Below are positions 44,965-56,299 of a DNA stretch of 64,000 nt, piece after piece. The stretch is from Lysobacterales bacterium. GTDB lineage: Bacteria; Pseudomonadota; Gammaproteobacteria; Xanthomonadales; Xanthomonadaceae. The stretch covers positions 310,001 through 374,000 of the forward strand of contig JAFLDZ010000001.1 of the NCBI GenBank assembly GCA_017302135.1, read 5' to 3'. Positions within the stretch are counted from its first letter, which is position 1, and every line of letters begins with the position of its first letter. Made by a program: the position numbers and the translations under genes. The notes beneath the pieces are model-generated. The model had not been told where the DNA came from. It was given only the letters and a program-made list of their open reading frames with translations, and did no database searches.

Positions 44965-46902
44965 ATGGTCGTCTCAGCCTCCCAGTCTCCCATCGACGGC
45001 GCGCGCTATCCGCGCCTCTCCCGCATCCAGTATCCGGCCGATCTGCGCCAGTTCGAAGAAGATGAACTGCCCGCCATCGCCGACGAGCTGCGCGCCTATC
45101 TGATCGAATCGGTCGGCAAGAGCGGCGGCCATTTCGGCGCCGGCCTGGGTGTGATCGAACTCACCGTGGCCCTGCACTATCTCTACGACACGCCGAACGA
45201 CCGCATCGTCTGGGACGTCGGTCATCAGACCTATCCGCACAAGATCCTCACCGGCCGCCGCGACACCATCCACACGGTCAAACAGAAAAACGGTGTTGCG
45301 CCGTTTCCGAAGCGCGAGGAAAGCGAGTACGACACCTTCGGCGTCGGCCATTCATCCACATCGATCTCCGCCGCGCTGGGCATGGCCATCGCCGCCGCGC
45401 GCACCGGCAGCGACCGGCGCATGATCGCGGTGATCGGCGATGGCGCAATGACCGCCGGCATGGCCTACGAGGCGTTGAATCACGCGGGTGGCATGGATTC
45501 CGAGCCCAACCTGCTGGTGATCCTCAACGACAACCAGATGTCGATCAGCGAGAACGTCGGCGGGCTCACCAAGATGCTCGGGCGCATGACCGGCAGCCGC
45601 ACGCTCAACGCGCTCCGCGAAAGCGGCAAGAAACTGCTCGGCGACAAGCGTACCAGCAGCACCGCGCGCTTCGTACGACGCTGGGAAGAACACTGGAAAG
45701 GCATGTTCGTGCCGTCCACGCTGTTCGAGGAAATGGGCCTGCACTACACCGGCCCGATCGACGGCCACGACATAAAATCGGTGGTCGCCGCGCTGAAGAC
45801 ACTGAAGACCATGAAGGGTCCGCAGTTGCTTCATGTGATGACCACCAAGGGCAAAGGCTACGAGCTGGCCGAAGGCGATCAGATCGGCTATCACGCGGTC
45901 TCGCCCTTCGATCCCGAGAAAGGCCTCATCGCCAAGACCGGCGCGAAGAAACCGACCTATACCGACATCTTCAGCGACTGGCTGTGCGATATGGCCGCTG
46001 CGGACGACACCCTGCTCGGCATCACGCCGGCGATGCGCGAAGGCTCTGGGCTGGTGCGTTTCAGCAAGGAATATCCCGACCGCTATTTCGACGTCGCCAT
46101 CGCCGAGCAGCACGCGGTGACGCTGGCTGCGGGCATGGCCTGCGAAGGCGCGAAACCGGTGGTTGCGATCTATTCGACTTTCCTGCAGCGCGGTTACGAT
46201 CAACTAGTGCACGACGTCGCGATCCAGAATCTCGACGTGCTGTTCGCGATCGATCGCGGCGGCGTGGTGGGGCCCGACGGCGCGACCCACGCCGGCAATC
46301 TCGATCTGAGCTTCCTGCGCTGCGTGCCGAACATGGTGGTGATGGCGCCGGCCGATGAAAACGAATGCCGTCAGATGCTCAGCACCGGCCACAAATACCC
46401 AGGTCCGGCCGCGGTGCGTTACCCGCGCGGCACCGGTCCCGGCGTTGCGATCCAGCCGACGCTGGACACGCTGCCGATCGGCAAAGCCGACGTCCGCCGC
46501 AGCGGTGCGCGCGTCGCCCTGCTCGCGTTCGGCGCGATCGTGCCTGCGGCCGAGAAAGTCGGCGAAGAGCTTGGCCTCACCGTGGTCAACATGCGCTTCG
46601 TGCGCCCGCTCGACCGCGCGCTCATTCTCGAACTGGCGAAGACACACGACGGTTTCGTCACGCTCGAAGACAATGTCGTCGCCGGCGGCGCGGGCTCGGG
46701 CGTGGCCGAACTGTTGGCCAACGCGAATATCGCGATGCCGATCCTGCACCTCGGTTTGCCGGATGAATTCCAGCATCACGCCAGTCGCGAAGATCTGCTC
46801 GCCGAAGCCGGACTCGACATCGACGGTATTCGCGTTGCGGTACTCGAGCGTTGGCCCGAGGTGGCAGCGCATGCTGTTCCGGCAGCGCGCGCTGCGGGCT
46901 GA
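44965..46902 (+). CDS. dxs: 1-deoxy-D-xylulose-5-phosphate synthase
   Basis: A 645-residue thiamine-diphosphate enzyme that condenses pyruvate and glyceraldehyde 3-phosphate, the entry step of the MEP pathway. Motifs: [20 protein letters not shown], ThDP-binding [18 protein letters not shown] with [13 protein letters not shown], and [15 protein letters not shown] with the catalytic Glu. The start [10 protein letters not shown] at 44965 has GGAGG about ten bases upstream. Its product leads eventually to ispH at 4749. Confidence 0.97.
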   Translation: MVVSASQSPIDGARYPRLSRIQYPADLRQFEEDELPAIADELRAYLIESVGKSGGHFGAGLGVIELTVALHYLYDTPNDRIVWDVGHQTYPHKILTGRRDTIHTVKQKNGVAPFPKREESEYDTFGVGHSSTSISAALGMAIAAARTGSDRRMIAVIGDGAMTAGMAYEALNHAGGMDSEPNLLVILNDNQMSISENVGGLTKMLGRMTGSRTLNALRESGKKLLGDKRTSSTARFVRRWEEHWKGMFVPSTLFEEMGLHYTGPIDGHDIKSVVAALKTLKTMKGPQLLHVMTTKGKGYELAEGDQIGYHAVSPFDPEKGLIAKTGAKKPTYTDIFSDWLCDMAAADDTLLGITPAMREGSGLVRFSKEYPDRYFDVAIAEQHAVTLAAGMACEGAKPVVAIYSTFLQRGYDQLVHDVAIQNLDVLFAIDRGGVVGPDGATHAGNLDLSFLRCVPNMVVMAPADENECRQMLSTGHKYPGPAAVRYPRGTGPGVAIQPTLDTLPIGKADVRRSGARVALLAFGAIVPAAEKVGEELGLTVVNMRFVRPLDRALILELAKTHDGFVTLEDNVVAGGAGSGVAELLANANIAMPILHLGLPDEFQHHASREDLLAEAGLDIDGIRVAVLERWPEVAAHAVPAARAAG

Positions 46903-46952
46903 GATTCTTCGGGTGCGAGTGCACGCGTAGCCGCGTGCAGGGTCCGTTCGGC

Positions 46953-48011
46953 TCAGGGCGCTTCGATCGTGTAGTTCTTGGCCGCAAGCCGTTCGAGCAC
47001 GCCACCCGGCTTCAGCAACTGACCGACAGGCAAAATCGCGAACGTCGAAGCATTCTGATTCAACGATTTTTCCGCTGCCTCCATCCACTCGTTTTCGAGT
47101 CGCACGAGGATATCTCCCATGCCCTGTTTGCGCGCGATGGCGGTGTCGGTGAATACCGCATTACAGGCGGTGTACTGGTTCTGATAGGGCAGACTGCGCA
47201 ACGCCTGAACATCGCCTTCGGCCCAGGCGTTGGCTCGGTCCACCATCGTGCCCAGATCGCTTTCGATGCGGTCGAGCGTGCGCTGGAAACACTCCTGATC
47301 GTTCAGCGCTTCGCTGGAAAATTCGCGCAGCGCAGCTTTGGCGTTGGCGATCTTGATTTTCACGGTCGGCGTGGTGATCTTCACTTTGTTGCGTTTGGCG
47401 ACCTTGCGCACGACATCGGGCACCACCGCTTCCTGGGTCATGCCCGAACGCGTGATCGCCTTGTCGTACAGTTCGAGCGCGGCGAACACCGGCCGCCACT
47501 CCTCGATGCCGCGATCGCCGCCGATATATCGCTGTTTCAATGCCTGCCACCGCGCGTACTGCGCCGCCGGCAAGACTTCGCCGAGCGTTTTGCCGTCCGG
47601 GTTCTTGCGCGCCTTGAACAGCGATGGCAGCAGCGTGAGGCCGCGAAAAAAACCGACATCCGCGTCCATAGTCACGCTTGGCGGCATCAGCAGTTCCTGC
47701 GCTGCGGCGACCTTGCGTTCGACATTGGTCGAATCCCACTCCATCCGCTTGGGTAGCGGGTTTTGCGTACCCAGAATCCAGAGCGTGCGCTCGCCGTTGC
47801 GCACTTTCCACAGCCCGGGCCCTGGATAGCGCCCGGAGATCACGACCGTGTCGAGATCAAGCGGACTCGCCGTCTGCAGGACAGGTGACTCGCTCGACGC
47901 AGGGCTGGCAGCAGGCGCGTCCTGCGCGAACGCCTCGCCGCAGAGTGCTGAAACAAAAATCGCAGACAACAGCGAGATCGAAAAGAAACTGCCTTCGACA
48001 ATACGACGCAT
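46953..48011 (-). CDS. TraB/GumN family protein
   Basis: A 352-residue exported protein. Signal peptide about 1-29 (ALCGEAFA-QD). The GumN/TraB core shows PGLWKVRNGERTLWILGTQNPLPK at about 65-90 and a paired-domain C-terminus (FAILPVGQLLKPGGVLERLAAK), close to the GxxH-like motifs of this putative metalloprotease superfamily; the classic histidine of the first motif appears as Gln here (GTQNP), so activity is doubtful. ATG at 48011 has AGGA eight bases upstream. Confidence 0.82.
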   Translation of the reverse strand: MRRIVEGSFFSISLLSAIFVSALCGEAFAQDAPAASPASSESPVLQTASPLDLDTVVISGRYPGPGLWKVRNGERTLWILGTQNPLPKRMEWDSTNVERKVAAAQELLMPPSVTMDADVGFFRGLTLLPSLFKARKNPDGKTLGEVLPAAQYARWQALKQRYIGGDRGIEEWRPVFAALELYDKAITRSGMTQEAVVPDVVRKVAKRNKVKITTPTVKIKIANAKAALREFSSEALNDQECFQRTLDRIESDLGTMVDRANAWAEGDVQALRSLPYQNQYTACNAVFTDTAIARKQGMGDILVRLENEWMEAAEKSLNQNASTFAILPVGQLLKPGGVLERLAAKNYTIEAP

Positions 48012-48052
48012 GCGGACATCCTGTGTGGGAAAGCGCTGCGGAGTGTCCAACA

Positions 48053-48076
48053 AAAAAGCCCGGCGGTGCCGGGCTT
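48053..48076 (-). terminator. Intrinsic terminator after tRNA-Pro
   Basis: On the minus strand AGCCCGGC, loop ACC, GCCGGGCT then TTTTTG. Lies between tRNA-Pro and the GumN-family gene. Confidence 0.88.
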
Positions 48077-48123
48077 CGATGTTCGCATTCAGCCAAGCGA
48101 GAGCTTGGAAGGATGCGTTGAAT

Positions 48124-48200
48124 TGGTCGGGGTAGCCGGATTCGAACCGACGACCACCAGTCCCCCAGACTGGTGCGCTACCAGGCTGCGCTATACCCCG
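48124..48200 (-). tRNA. tRNA-Pro (anticodon GGG)
   Basis: A 77-nt cloverleaf with CCA: acceptor CGGGGTA paired to TACCCCG, anticodon loop CUGGGGG, T-loop GGTTCGAATCC. It sits downstream of merR, a frequent position in this operon. Confidence 0.96.
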
Positions 48201-48246
48201 GGTAGGTCGGATATTGTACCCGCTGGAACGCGGGCTGGGCCAGCGG

Positions 48247-48603
48247 TCAGCGCTTGAGCAGTTGCAGGACTTCTTCGAGCTCCATCCGCACCTGGCGGAT
48301 GATCTGTGTACTCATCGCCGACTCCTGCTTCGCGCCGTCGCCGTCGAGACGTAGCCGCGCGCCGCCGATGGTGTAGCCCTGTTCGTACAGCAGGCTGCGG
48401 ATCTGTCGGACCATCAGCACATCATGGCGCTGATAGTAACGACGGTTGCCGCGGCGCTTCACCGGCTTGAGGCTGGGGAATTCGGTCTCCCAATAGCGCA
48501 GCACATGCGGTTTGACGTCGCACAGCTCGCTGACCTCGCCGATGGTGAAATAGCGCTTCGCCGGGATCGGCGGCAGTTCGCGGTTGCTGCCGGGGTCAAG
48601 CAT
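48247..48603 (-). CDS. MerR family transcriptional regulator
   Basis: A 118-residue DNA-binding regulator. The winged-helix N-terminus is standard: [28 protein letters not shown], then [16 protein letters not shown]. The C-terminus is a helical dimerisation segment ending [16 protein letters not shown], with no metal-binding cysteines. Ligand unknown; it is the conserved ihfA-linked MerR of gammaproteobacteria. Its ATG overlaps the ihfA stop by eight bases. Confidence 0.93.
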   Translation of the reverse strand: MLDPGSNRELPPIPAKRYFTIGEVSELCDVKPHVLRYWETEFPSLKPVKRRGNRRYYQRHDVLMVRQIRSLLYEQGYTIGGARLRLDGDGAKQESAMSTQIIRQVRMELEEVLQLLKR

Positions 48604-48901
48604 CGGCCATGCCTCCGGAGTACGCTTCGACGCGTTCCTTCAGTTTCTGGCCGGGGCGGAACGTCACCACTGTGCGGGCAGAGATCGGGATCTCTTCGCC
48701 GGTCTTGGGGTTGCGACCGGGCCGCTGGTTCTTGCGGCGCAGATCGAAATTGCCGAACCCGGACAGCTTGACCTGACGGCCCTGCTCCAGTGCTTCGCGG
48801 AGCACGTCGAAAAACGCGTCGACGAATTCCTTCGCCTCGCGTTTGTTCAGTCCGACTTCGTCGAACAGTCGCTCGGCCATTTCAGCCTTGGTCAATGCCA
48901 T
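48596..48901 (-). CDS. ihfA: Integration host factor subunit alpha
   Basis: A 101-residue HU/IHF-family protein that bends DNA as a heterodimer with Ihf[28 protein letters not shown] is the IhfA start, and the beta-arm carries [25 protein letters not shown] with the intercalating proline. ATG at 48901. The pheT-ihfA-merR order is conserved in proteobacteria. Confidence 0.97.
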   Translation of the reverse strand: MALTKAEMAERLFDEVGLNKREAKEFVDAFFDVLREALEQGRQVKLSGFGNFDLRRKNQRPGRNPKTGEEIPISARTVVTFRPGQKLKERVEAYSGGMADA

Positions 48902-48968
48902 CCGTTTCCCCCAAAACGAGCCCAGATCACTTCCAGGCCAGACCGGAAAATGCCGGCCAGACCCTGGT

Positions 48969-51356
48969 TCACGCGCGGATTTCCGCGCCGTGTTCCCCGC
49001 GCAGCGCAGCAATGACCTGAGCCACCACCTGATCGATATCGCGGTCTGTGAGAGTGCGTGATTCCTCTTGGAGAATCAAGCCCATAGCGAGGCTCTTGCA
49101 TCCGGTTTCGACGCCCTTTCCGACATAGCGGTCGAACAGCCGGAGGTCCTGCAAAGACGGCCCTGCGGCGCGTTTCACGGTGCCCGCCAAGGCCGCCCAG
49201 GACACAGCCTCCGGGACGACGAACGCAAGATCCCGACGGACAGACGGGAAGCGGCTGAGCGCTGCCGAGCGGGCCAGCGGTCTTTGCTGCAGGGCGGCCA
49301 GATCGACCTCGAAAGCCACTGCGACGGCATCGAGATCGAGCGCCCGCTGCAGGCGCGGATGAAGCTGGCCGATCCAGCCGATGAGTACGCCGTCGTCGCT
49401 TTCATCCATCCGATAGACATCGGCCGAACGGCCGGGATGACCCCAAGCGGCTTGCGAGGGACGATATTTCAACGTTGCCCCAACTGCAGCGGCCAGACTG
49501 TCCAGGTCGCCCTTGATGTCATGAAAATCGACCGGACGGGCCGTAGCACCCCATTGCTCGATCTGGGCATCGCCGCAAACCACGGCCGCGAGGCGGCGGG
49601 TTTCCAGCGGCGCTTCGCCGGTGCGGGCTGCGAAAATCTTGCCGATCTCGAACAGCCGCACCCGCGACTGCTGGCGCGCGGCGTTCCTGCCGAGTGCGGC
49701 GACCAGCCCCGGCAGCAGCATCGTGCGCATGGTGCTGAGTTCGGCGCTCAGAGGATTGGCGAGCGGGACGCCGTCGGCGCTGGCCTGCCACTTCGCAAGC
49801 AGATCGCCGTCGACGAAGGCATAGTTGATCGCTTCCAGAAAGTCGCGGGCCACCAGTTGGCGGCGCACGGTGGCTTCATCCAGCACGGTCTCGCTTGGAG
49901 ACACCACCCGCGTCGCGCCGCCCGGCAGCGTGGTCGGGATCGCGTTGTAGCCGTGGATGCGGGCGATCTCTTCGATCAGGTCTTCTTCGATCGCGATGTC
50001 GAAGCGGCGGGTCGGCGCAGTCACGCACCAGCCGTCGGCCGTGATGTCGACGCCCAGTCCCAGCGCGCGCAGGATGCGCTCGACTTCGGCATCGGCCACG
50101 CGCACACCGAGCACGCGCGCGAGGCGCTCGCGACGCAGCGTCACGATCCGCGGCTTGGGCAGATCGGCATCGCGCACGGCTTCGATCACCGGACCCGGCG
50201 CACCGCCGGCAATGTCGAGGATGAGCTTCGTCGCGTACTCGACCGCGATGCGCGGCAGCTCCGGATCGACGCCGCGCTCGAAGCGATGCCCGGCGTCGGT
50301 GTGCAGCCCGATCCTGCGACTGCGGCCGATGATCGCATCCGGCGCGAAGTGCGCGGCTTCGAGAAAGACATTGCGGGTCGTGTCGGTCACGCGCGTGTCG
50401 TGGCCGCCCATGATGCCGGCCAACGCGACCACACGGTCGGCATCGGTGATGACCAGGAATTCGCCGTCGAGCGCTGCATCGCGGCCGTCGAGCAACTTCA
50501 CCGTCTCGCCTGCACGCGCACGCCGAACGCCGACCGGGCCGTTCAACAGATCGCGGTCGAACGCATGCATCGGCTGACCGAGTTCGAGCATGACGTACTG
50601 CGTGACATCGACCAGAAAACTGATCGGGCGAACGCCGCTGCGACGCAGGCGTTCGGCCATCCACAGCGGTGTCGCCGCAGTGGCGTTCACGTTCCCGATC
50701 ACGCGTCCGACATAGCGCGGCGCATCGGCGCCTGCGTTCAACTCGACCGCGAGCGTCGCGTCGATTTGCGCGGCGACCGGCGCGGCATCGAGCGATTCGA
50801 CCTGACTGCCGAGCGCTGCGGCCACATCGAACGCGATCCCGCGCACGCCGAAGCAGTCGGCGCGATTCGGGGTGAGCTTCAGTTCGATCGAGGCATCGGG
50901 CAGCCCGAGATAGTCGGCGAGCGGCGTTCCGACCGGCGCATCCACCGGCAATTCGAGCAGACCGGACGCATCGGCATCGATCCCGAGTTCCTTCGCCGAG
51001 CACAGCATGCCGTTGGATTCGACGTTGCGCAGTTTCGCGGCCTTGATCGTGAGTTCACCGATCGTCGTACCGATGGTCGCGAGCGGCGCGAACAGACCCG
51101 GGCGCGCGTTCGGCGCGCCGCAGACGATCTGCAGCAGTTCGCCCTGCCCCGCATCGACCTGGCACACCTGCAAGCGGTCCGCTTCCGGATGCTTGGCGCA
51201 TTCGACGATGCGTGCGACGACAACGCCGTCCAGCGCGGCGCCGAGCACGGTCAGTTCTTCGACTTCCAGACCGATCGCGGTCAGCGTCGCCGCGAGTTCA
51301 TCCCGCGAGGCATCGGTCTTGACGTGTTGGCGCAGCCAGTTTTCGGAAAATTTCAT
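48969..51356 (-). CDS. pheT: Phenylalanyl-tRNA synthetase beta subunit
   Basis: A 795-residue large subunit of the alpha2-beta2 enzyme. Domains: N-terminal [12 protein letters not shown] and tRNA-binding OB ([23 protein letters not shown]), B3/B4 editing domain (about 210-395), B5 ([19 protein letters not shown]), inactive synthetase core, and C-terminal anticodon-binding FDX-ACB domain ([15 protein letters not shown]). The editing domain hydrolyses Tyr-tRNA-Phe. Downstream of pheS across a REPIN-like element. Confidence 0.97.
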   Translation of the reverse strand: MKFSENWLRQHVKTDASRDELAATLTAIGLEVEELTVLGAALDGVVVARIVECAKHPEADRLQVCQVDAGQGELLQIVCGAPNARPGLFAPLATIGTTIGELTIKAAKLRNVESNGMLCSAKELGIDADASGLLELPVDAPVGTPLADYLGLPDASIELKLTPNRADCFGVRGIAFDVAAALGSQVESLDAAPVAAQIDATLAVELNAGADAPRYVGRVIGNVNATAATPLWMAERLRRSGVRPISFLVDVTQYVMLELGQPMHAFDRDLLNGPVGVRRARAGETVKLLDGRDAALDGEFLVITDADRVVALAGIMGGHDTRVTDTTRNVFLEAAHFAPDAIIGRSRRIGLHTDAGHRFERGVDPELPRIAVEYATKLILDIAGGAPGPVIEAVRDADLPKPRIVTLRRERLARVLGVRVADAEVERILRALGLGVDITADGWCVTAPTRRFDIAIEEDLIEEIARIHGYNAIPTTLPGGATRVVSPSETVLDEATVRRQLVARDFLEAINYAFVDGDLLAKWQASADGVPLANPLSAELSTMRTMLLPGLVAALGRNAARQQSRVRLFEIGKIFAARTGEAPLETRRLAAVVCGDAQIEQWGATARPVDFHDIKGDLDSLAAAVGATLKYRPSQAAWGHPGRSADVYRMDESDDGVLIGWIGQLHPRLQRALDLDAVAVAFEVDLAALQQRPLARSAALSRFPSVRRDLAFVVPEAVSWAALAGTVKRAAGPSLQDLRLFDRYVGKGVETGCKSLAMGLILQEESRTLTDRDIDQVVAQVIAALRGEHGAEIRA

Positions 51357-51365
51357 TTATTCACC

Positions 51366-52967
<1,602 letters not shown>

Positions 52968-52979
52968 TGTTCAGTCTCC

Positions 52980-53177
52980 TCACAAGTACGGAAGCATGCG
53001 GTCCAGACGGCCTGCGTCTTCGGCGCGAACGTGGTTCGTCTGCCGGAGGTTGCGCTTCCGCTTGGTCGCTTTCTTGGTGAGGATGTGGCTCTTGTTGGCG
53101 TGGCCGCATTTGTACTTGCCGGAAGCTGTCTTCCGGAAGCGCTTGGCCGCCGCCCGATTGGTCTTGATCTTGGGCAT
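52980..53177 (-). CDS. rpmI: 50S ribosomal protein L35
   Basis: A 65-residue basic protein beginning [20 protein letters not shown] and containing [17 protein letters not shown], definitive for L35. In most relatives the gene is directly after infC; here 2.5 kb (two foreign-looking genes) lies between, so it must have its own promoter within 53178-53444 or depend on read-through. Confidence 0.97.
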   Translation of the reverse strand: MPKIKTNRAAAKRFRKTASGKYKCGHANKSHILTKKATKRKRNLRQTNHVRAEDAGRLDRMLPYL

Positions 53178-53444
53178 GGATGATCCTTGGGGTCGTTTCG
53201 AGTACTGGCCTGGGCGGTGGCGTCAGCCACACTTTCCGTCCTGCCCTGCCGGTGATAGGCCCTTGATCCGGAAGAACATCTGCCGAATCAGAGGCGGGTC
53301 CAATGGTGAAACATGAAGCCGGTGGAACATGCAGCGCCCCGGCGAACCGGGCCGCGCATTATGCCCAGAAGGCTTTTTCTTTGCAAACCAAAGAGATGCG
53401 GCACCTGCAGCGCACTGGGCGCCGACAGGTCTTCACCGGGCCTG

Positions 53445-54716
53445 TTACAGGCGGGCGCGCAGCGGAGCGGCCTGCTGGTCCTGGGCGGGATCGGGCGACT
53501 GCGGGGCGTTGGTCTGCTGCTGCGGATTGGCCGCCTGCGGATTGGACTGTTGCTGTGCCGTGATCAGACCCAGCGACATCTTGCTGCTCTCCATCAACGG
53601 AATCTGCATGCTGGCCTGCAGATCGACCTGGCTGTAACGCTGGCTCTCGGGCTGTGCACCCTGCACCGCGAAGATACGGTCACCGTTGGCCACGATGCGA
53701 TCGGGCACGATGCCGCTCCGCTGCGCTTCCAGCGCCAGCGCACCGGCTGCATTCTGCGATTCGCGGATACCGATGCCCCGCTGCTCCAACTGCGGCTGCA
53801 ACTGATCGAACACGCGCTGGTACTGGGGATTGAAAGCGTGGTCGGGATGCGACATCAGACCGTTCTCGCCGATGCCATGGCCAAAGGCTTTTTCCTGGGC
53901 CCGGATCACCGAGTCCATCATGTGCATCTCGATGCCGTGCTTGACCGACTTCACCGGATTGAGGTTCTGCCAGAAGCTCAGCGGATCGGGATCCGGCAGC
54001 GAGACCTTGTTGCCGATCGCGTCGGGCAGCAGGTGCTTGGTCACGATGTTGCGTTCCTGCAATCCGGTCAGGATTTCGTTGTCCACCGCATAACGACGCA
54101 TCTGGCCGTTCTCGGCTTGATCCTTCACGGCCGAGGCATCCAGTCCGATGCGCTCGAGCGTTCTGTCCTTCACGCCTGCGGCGTTGAAAGTGACTGCGGG
54201 CGTATCGGCGGCAGCGGCGCCGACCGCGGCAAGGCCACCTCCCAGCGAGTGGCCGGTGATGACGAGTTCCTGGCCGAACGCGTTCTTGGCCTCCCGGGCC
54301 AGCAGGATGGCCTGGTTGTACTGCGCGGTTTCCAGACCGATGCCCTGACCGAGATTGGTCGCCCAGTCCTTGCCTGCATCCGTACCGCGGAAGGCCAGCG
54401 CATAGCGGCCGCGTCCGTCGGTGTAAATGTCCGCGTCGAATCCGCTGGCGTCGTTGCTGCGCAATGCCGGGTCGATGCCCACCTTGCGGAACTGCTCGTC
54501 GGTCAGCGGCTTCCAGCCAGCGATCTCTTCGCGTTGGCGATCGTCGGAGCGATAAACATCCTTCGCCATCTGCGCCAAGGTCAGATCGATATCCTTCGGC
54601 GCCGGGCCGCGGACTTCATCGGCGAATGAGGACGGCCGCGTGTGGATCTCACCGGTCAGGGGATCGAGGATCTGGCGGCCGCCCTGGGAACTGTTTGGAT
54701 CGATCTGCGCATTCAT
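53445..54716 (-). CDS. Candidate X-T4SS effector: class 3 lipase-like domain with XVIPCD
   Basis: A 423-residue protein without signal peptide. The first part is a class 3 lipase-like alpha/beta hydrolase: oxyanion segment YALAFRGTD at 105-113, nucleophile elbow GHSLGGG with Ser157; Asp212 and His260 or His264 are possible triad partners. Residues about 287-383 match the XVIPCD of X-T4SS effectors: MSHPDHAFNPQYQRVFDQL, GALALEAQRSGI, RIFAVQG, VDLQASM. A Gln-rich tail (about 388-416) follows, also typical. The XVIPCD would recruit it to VirD4; the lipase would attack membranes of rival bacteria. ATG at 54716 with GGGAG upstream. Confidence 0.85.
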   Translation of the reverse strand: MNAQIDPNSSQGGRQILDPLTGEIHTRPSSFADEVRGPAPKDIDLTLAQMAKDVYRSDDRQREEIAGWKPLTDEQFRKVGIDPALRSNDASGFDADIYTDGRGRYALAFRGTDAGKDWATNLGQGIGLETAQYNQAILLAREAKNAFGQELVITGHSLGGGLAAVGAAAADTPAVTFNAAGVKDRTLERIGLDASAVKDQAENGQMRRYAVDNEILTGLQERNIVTKHLLPDAIGNKVSLPDPDPLSFWQNLNPVKSVKHGIEMHMMDSVIRAQEKAFGHGIGENGLMSHPDHAFNPQYQRVFDQLQPQLEQRGIGIRESQNAAGALALEAQRSGIVPDRIVANGDRIFAVQGAQPESQRYSQVDLQASMQIPLMESSKMSLGLITAQQQSNPQAANPQQQTNAPQSPDPAQDQQAAPLRARL

Positions 54717-54792
54717 CCTTGCCACTCCCGGATATCGGAAACATTGATCGGGAAGCGACCCGATCGTCGAATTGCAACTCGCTGAAAACGCA

Positions 54793-55557
54793 TCAGCGGG
54801 CGCTTTCCAGAGGAATCTGGTGCGCCGTCAACCACGCCTCGACCGCCTCGCGGCTGCGACGAGTCTCGACATTGAGCAACGCGGCACGAGTCATGAACAG
54901 ATAGCGTTGGAAAGTCACGCCCTGCGCGTTGCGCGCCATCGGATCGGCGCCCGCGTTGAGCAGGTCGAGCGCGCGTTGCGGCTCATTGATCTGCCCCGCG
55001 ACATGCAACGGCGTATTGCCCATGCGGTCGGCCAAGTCAGGATCGGCACCGGCAGCCAACAAGGCGCGGAACTGTTCATCGCGCTCGCCCATCAGCGCGG
55101 CGCGCAAGGGGCCTGCGCCGGTTTCGGCGTTGCGGACATTCGGGTCGACGCCGCGCGCCAGAAGTTCGGACAGATAAGCATCGTCGTTCGCCATCGCAGC
55201 CAGATGCACGACCGTGTCGTTATCCATGCCCGGCTGGGTCGGGTCGGCGCCGGCATCCAGCAGCGCCTTCATTCCAGCAAGGCTCTGGTTGAATACCGCC
55301 CATTGCAGCAAGGTGACCTTCTTGTCTCCCCGGGTCGACAGATCCACGCCCACAGCCAAGGCCCGGACGCGGGCTGCGTCGCCATCGGCAACCGCTTCGG
55401 CCAGCGCGGCCACGTTCGGGTCGGCGAAGACGATACGGGCATCTACAGCATCGGTTGGCATTGCGTGTTTCTCCCTGGCGCAAGCTGAACAGATCGCACA
55501 GGCTGCGATCATAAGCGAAACGAGGACAACGGGTAGACGGGATCGGATGCTCGGCAT
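54793..55557 (-). CDS. Ankyrin-repeat lipoprotein, candidate X-Tfi immunity protein
   Basis: A 254-residue exported protein. The signal has a lipobox (IAAC, Cys20; SAC at 26 is an alternative), then about four ankyrin repeats at roughly 80-109, 114-142, 147-175 and 179-208, including LLQWAVFN, LLDAGADPTQPG, LLAAGADPDLADRMGNTPLHVAG and LLNAGADPMARN. AAGGAG is close before the ATG. It is 76 bases upstream of the XVIPCD lipase. Immunity to X-T4SS lipases is expected in the periplasm, so a periplasmic ankyrin lipoprotein next to the effector fits; binding is inferred. Confidence 0.75.
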   Translation of the reverse strand: MPSIRSRLPVVLVSLMIAACAICSACAREKHAMPTDAVDARIVFADPNVAALAEAVADGDAARVRALAVGVDLSTRGDKKVTLLQWAVFNQSLAGMKALLDAGADPTQPGMDNDTVVHLAAMANDDAYLSELLARGVDPNVRNAETGAGPLRAALMGERDEQFRALLAAGADPDLADRMGNTPLHVAGQINEPQRALDLLNAGADPMARNAQGVTFQRYLFMTRAALLNVETRRSREAVEAWLTAHQIPLESAR

Positions 55558-55660
55558 GGGACTCCTTCGCGAAACCGGCTCGGGGAAGCGTCAGGCATCG
55601 ACGACACGGACGATCCTACACCGAACCCCGACGGCCCGGGCAAGGCACGATCACAACAAC

Positions 55661-55684
55661 GAAGGGCGCCTTGAAGCGCCCTTC
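55661..55684 (-). terminator. Hairpin after infC
   Basis: GAAGGGCGC, six-base loop, GCGCCCTTC; on the minus strand followed by GTTGTTGT, a poor T tail. Located 35 bases after the infC stop, isolating the ankyrin-lipase pair from thrS-infC. Confidence 0.6.
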
Positions 55685-55718
55685 GGTCTTTCGCCCACCG
55701 ATATAAAGTCGGGAGGAC

Positions 55719-56243
55719 TTACTTCTTCTTCGGAGCGATCATCATCACCATCTGCCGGCCTTCGAGGCGCGGGCGGGATTCGATGACGATGTCTTCGCCG
55801 AGGTCGGCCTCGATCCGGTTGGCCATTTCCCGGCCCAATTCCATGTGGCTCATTTCGCGCCCACGGAAGCGGATGTTGACCTTGATCTTGTCGCCCTCTT
55901 CCAGAAACTCGCGCATTTTGCGCAGCTTGATCTGGTAGTCGCCTTCGTCCGTGACCGGACGGAATTTGACTTCCTTGATCTCGACGATTTTCTGCTTCTT
56001 TTTGGCAGCGGCCGCTTTTTTCTGCGTCTCGAACTTGAACTTGCCGAAGTCCATGATGCGGCAAACCGGCGGGTCCGCATTCGGCTGGATTTCGACAAGA
56101 TCGAGACCTTCTTCCTCGGCCTTCGCCAGCGCTTCGTCGCGCGAAAGCACGCCGACCATTTCGCCGTCGCTGCCGATCACGCGAACGCGCGGAACGCGGA
56201 TCTCGTTGTTCTTGCGGTTCTGCTTATCCTGAGGGGTGCTGAT
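55719..56243 (-). CDS. infC: Translation initiation factor IF-3
   Basis: A 174-residue IF3, which keeps subunits apart and checks start codons. The core is clear: [83 protein letters not shown]. No ATG fits; the frame opens with an ATC at 56243, eight bases after GGAG, and the first residues ([16 protein letters not shown]) match the Xanthomonas IF3 N-terminus. IF3 autoregulates by discriminating against its own non-AUG start (AUU in E. coli), so AUC is the likely initiator. Confidence 0.95.
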   Translation of the reverse strand: MSTPQDKQNRKNNEIRVPRVRVIGSDGEMVGVLSRDEALAKAEEEGLDLVEIQPNADPPVCRIMDFGKFKFETQKKAAAAKKKQKIVEIKEVKFRPVTDEGDYQIKLRKMREFLEEGDKIKVNIRFRGREMSHMELGREMANRIEADLGEDIVIESRPRLEGRQMVMMIAPKKK

Positions 56244-56299
56244 ATCTGGATCTCCAATGGGTATCGGACCGTCCGGCGAAGCGCCTGGCGGCATTCACA

